55,648 bases of DNA from UBA3210 sp963610315 (GTDB lineage Bacteria > Bacillota_I > Bacilli_A > RFN20 > CAG-449), in contig CAVDMV010000011.1 in the NCBI GenBank assembly GCA_963610315.1, forward strand, positions 1 through 55,648, written 5' to 3'. The notes beneath the pieces are model-generated. The model ran no database searches. It had not been told where the DNA came from and saw nothing but the letters and a program-made list of their open reading frames with translations. Shown piece by piece: positions 53,563-55,648 of this stretch (the first letter of the stretch is position 1; each line of letters opens with the position of its first letter). Both the position numbers and the translations under genes were made by a program.

Positions 53563-54354
53563 CTATCTGTTATCTTCACGATCTAATAAACTTTCGATGT
53601 ATTTTTGTAAGCTAGCATCAGCTTGTTCTTGAGTTAAAGAACCATCTTTGACTAATGCTTCTAAAGCTTGTTTTCTATTTGAGATTTGTTTTTGTATAGG
53701 ATCTAATCCATCTTCTACGAGCAATGTCTTTTCTTGTTTATATTCTAATATTGTCTTTGTAAAGCAGATGATCTCATATACTAAGAATATAATACATGGA
53801 CAAACTACTACAACAAAGAATCCAACGCTAGAACCAAACCAAGCAAAGACTACACCTGCACCAGACCAATGGCCTGTAACAACAGCTAGTACTTCGTTAG
53901 AATATACAGTTGCTTTACCTTCTGAAGTACCCATTTGAGCGTAAGGATTATCACCTTGAGTTACATATAAAGTTTGATTACCAACAGTTGAAGCAGAAAT
54001 AATTCTATGCGAAATTAATCCTGTTTCACTCGTACCTGATAATTGTCCTTTATAAGTAATAATATCTCCAACTTTTAAGTTCTTTGCTTCTTCTGTAGAA
54101 AGAAGTTTAACAAATACCATATCATTCTTCTTAAATGAATCGTCTTTATCTCCATTCATAGAATCAGATAAAACATTGACATATCCATATCCGAAGATAT
54201 TTGGTATTCCACCTGAAGATTTAGCTTTTAGATTGGTGATTGATATAAATAATACAAAGATGATTACAAGTCCAAAAAGAACATCGCCAACAATCTTTAA
54301 GATTTTTTTAATGTTAACCTTCTTTTTATTTGTTTCTTCTTTTATTTCATCCAT
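53563..54354 (-). CDS. sipW: SipW-type signal peptidase I (first copy)
   Basis: A 263-residue protease: an N-terminal helix (about 22-42), the catalytic Ser in NVLSDSMNGD, the His-type general-base motif in LISHRIISAS, a TQGDNPYAQ segment, then another helix (about 170-200) and a C-terminal cytoplasmic region of about 60 residues that resembles a SHOCT-like short domain (ALVKDGSLTQEQADASL). SipW enzymes process TasA/TapA-type proteins. The ATG at 54354 follows GGAGAG; a longer start at 54378 has none. It lies between two likely substrates. Confidence 0.9.
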   Translation of the reverse strand: MDEIKEETNKKKVNIKKILKIVGDVLFGLVIIFVLFISITNLKAKSSGGIPNIFGYGYVNVLSDSMNGDKDDSFKKNDMVFVKLLSTEEAKNLKVGDIITYKGQLSGTSETGLISHRIISASTVGNQTLYVTQGDNPYAQMGTSEGKATVYSNEVLAVVTGHWSGAGVVFAWFGSSVGFFVVVVCPCIIFLVYEIICFTKTILEYKQEKTLLVEDGLDPIQKQISNRKQALEALVKDGSLTQEQADASLQKYIESLLDREDNR

Positions 54355-54435
54355 ATCATCACTCTCCAAACAATACATCTTTAAGGCCTAATAGCCTTAT
54401 ATTAGATTAATTTGTCTTTGTTAGTTTTTAGTATA

Positions 54436-55161
54436 CTAGCATATACTAAAGTTTACTTGAGTTTTTAAAGCTCCTCCGAGCATTTCTTGGCATTCATCAG
54501 TATCCCATCCGTCTAGCCACATAACAATGGTAAACTTATAGACTTCACCAACTTGGAAGTCAGAGTATTCTGTAGAAAATACTTGATCACCACTAAATGG
54601 TACTGTTGGGCCATAATCATAAATCCCATCAGTGATAGTTTCAACTGAACCATCATCTTTAGGTGCGGCATAAACAATGCCGTCTTCTTTATTGTCACTA
54701 TCTTTGATAACTAATACTCTAAGAATCTTTTGAATATCTTTTCTACTTTCTGTTAGTGACATTTCCATTCTAACATCGCAATCAATCGTACCTGAATTAA
54801 CAAGATAGAATGTGTAAGCTAAATACCTACCGTCTTCTGAATTGTGTGATCCATCAATAGATCCTATATCGTTAGGAATATAAGAATAATCAGCATCAAT
54901 ACCTTTACCTAGTGGCGCGGCAGTAAGTCTAGTCGTAAGTTGTTTCTCATTTGAGTTGTCATATAGTGATATACCGGCATCGTACATACCTTTAATACTA
55001 ATGACAAAATTACCAACTTGTGTTCCATAATAAGTGAGGAACACAATTAATGCGATAATTGTACCTACAACTATTAAAGCTCTAGTTGTTACTTTTTTTC
55101 TTATCGAGTAACGATAATATTTATCGATAATACTTTGTTTAATTGTAACCCCCTCCTTCAT
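54436..55161 (-). CDS. TasA/camelysin-like membrane-attached protein
   Basis: A 241-residue protein with one N-terminal membrane helix (about 25-47, then GTQVGNFVISIKGMYDAGISLYD), the region where TasA/camelysin-like proteins begin. The outer part is beta-rich with a motif NSGTIDCDVRMEMSLTES. It lies just before a SipW gene and is a probable substrate or fibre component. The start is uncertain: ATG 55161 has no ribosome site, but AAGGAGGGG lies inside the frame 8 bp before an ATT codon at 55143, which might be the real start. Confidence 0.65.
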   Translation of the reverse strand: MKEGVTIKQSIIDKYYRYSIRKKVTTRALIVVGTIIALIVFLTYYGTQVGNFVISIKGMYDAGISLYDNSNEKQLTTRLTAAPLGKGIDADYSYIPNDIGSIDGSHNSEDGRYLAYTFYLVNSGTIDCDVRMEMSLTESRKDIQKILRVLVIKDSDNKEDGIVYAAPKDDGSVETITDGIYDYGPTVPFSGDQVFSTEYSDFQVGEVYKFTIVMWLDGWDTDECQEMLGGALKTQVNFSIC

Positions 55162-55234
55162 AAGTTGAGTGTAGATTTTCAATCTTAAAAATAATTACAA
55201 TAACACACTGTAACAAAACAATTTTATTAAAATC

Positions 55235-55314
55235 AATAATAAAAGTAAAGTAAATTGACTATTTATCTCGGTTGAAAGCCTTATTTTAAGCATATTTACT
55301 TTACTTTTATTATT
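55235..55314. other. 21-bp perfect inverted repeat in the leader of the SipW cluster
   Basis: The arm AATAATAAAAGTAAAGTAAA (plus T, 55235-55255) pairs exactly with 55294-55314, with a 38-nt loop holding a small GGTT/AGCC stem. All pairs but the four G-C are A-T. It lies between the partial secreted-protein gene and the TasA-like gene, so it could be a terminator-attenuator, an mRNA stabiliser or a DNA cruciform. Confidence 0.7.
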
Positions 55315-55338
55315 TATTATATAAATAACTATTTATTT

Positions 55339-55648
55339 TTAACTAAAGATTGCATTGGTACATGAGTAATCTGTTCCATCAAACCATACATAGATACTTA
55401 ATGATCCATATTCAAATGCTCCATCACTTGTTGTAGTTAACGCTGTTGAATTGGTGATTGTTGCACCTGTTTCATCAAGTCTTGTTAAACCTGATTTGTA
55501 TTCAGATTTTCCTGTATAACCAAGGGCTTTTAATTCTTCCCAGTTATAATCAGTTGTTGCTGCTTCTGCGACGAGGTATTCTTGGCCTTCTGCTTTATAT
55601 GAAGCATCTGTCATTTGATTACCAGTAAGTGTTACTGATTTAGCTTCG
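55339..55648 (-). CDS. SipW-dependent secreted protein, C-terminal part (runs off the window)
   Basis: The frame is open to the last base of the window and codes for the last 102 or so residues of a protein whose start lies beyond it. It ends with GSLSIYVWFDGTDYSCTNAIF and a stop at 55339. The YVW-aromatic-DGTD-x-C-x-N phrase is shared with the SipW-dependent protein at 52564-53541, so this is a paralogue. It ends some 20 residues sooner than that paralogue. A further SipW-cluster gene to the right of the window is expected. Confidence 0.8.
   Translation of the reverse strand, partial: EAKSVTLTGNQMTDASYKAEGQEYLVAEAATTDYNWEELKALGYTGKSEYKSGLTRLDETGATITNSTALTTTSDGAFEYGSLSIYVWFDGTDYSCTNAIFS

Overview
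The window is AT-rich DNA using the standard bacterial code; TGA is not read as Trp in any intact gene. Strong AGGAGG-type ribosome sites, RNase J, YlbF, YitT, CYTH, FeoB-associated protein and TasA/SipW-type secretion point to an uncultivated low-GC Bacillota (Bacilli, RF39/Erysipelotrichales-like). That placement is inferred from gene content, not from a marker phylogeny.

Layout. 0-2.3 kb: two secreted proteins of unknown function. 2.4-6.8 kb: a ferrous-iron operon (feoA-feoA-feoB-Cys-rich partner) divergent from a DtxR-type regulator, with two matching palindromic operators between them. 6.8-11.8 kb: RlmA-type methyltransferase, MATE exporter, HD-GYP protein, C69 dipeptidase. 11.86-14.0 kb: a small foreign-looking patch with three 32-bp-spaced repeats, an AAA ATPase/DUF4143 gene, a zinc-ribbon protein and an IS66 transposase remnant. 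14.0-32.6 kb: mostly housekeeping genes (topB, gltX, YitT, M48 protease, coaD, rsmD, ylbF, def, RNase J, maf, CYTH, phosphoglucomutase, RluA). 32.7-34.5 kb: tRNA-Ser followed by a Fic gene enclosed by about 60-bp direct repeats. 34.6-36.8 kb: an AbiEi-like regulator, an RNA ligase and a MGTNYY-type protein in one direction. 37.2-40.3 kb: coiled-coil protein, paired half-size chromate transporters, Pr6Pr membrane protein. 40.5-43.65 kb: a graveyard of defence and toxin-antitoxin genes (nuclease-domain fragment, two dinJ-like antitoxin pseudogenes, a yafQ remnant, a broken YhcG/DUF1016 gene, an AbiEi antitoxin with only 21 codons left of its AbiEii toxin).

43.66 kb to the window end: a tightly packed minus-strand cluster. 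In transcription order it encodes a SipW-dependent secreted protein (partial), a TasA/camelysin-like protein, a SipW signal peptidase, another SipW-dependent secreted protein, a membrane-anchored McrB-like AAA+ GTPase/ATPase, a DUF2357 protein with five copies of a VPSFKEL-type tail motif, a second SipW-like peptidase, an intact EAL protein with an extracellular sensor, and a degenerate EAL protein. Genes from the McrB-like protein on are 2-15 bp apart or overlap. The best candidate for an undescribed system is this coupling of an McrBC/DUF2357-like pair to SipW/TasA export and c-di-GMP signalling. A second candidate is the AbiEi regulator paired with an RNA ligase instead of its usual AbiEii nucleotidyltransferase toxin.
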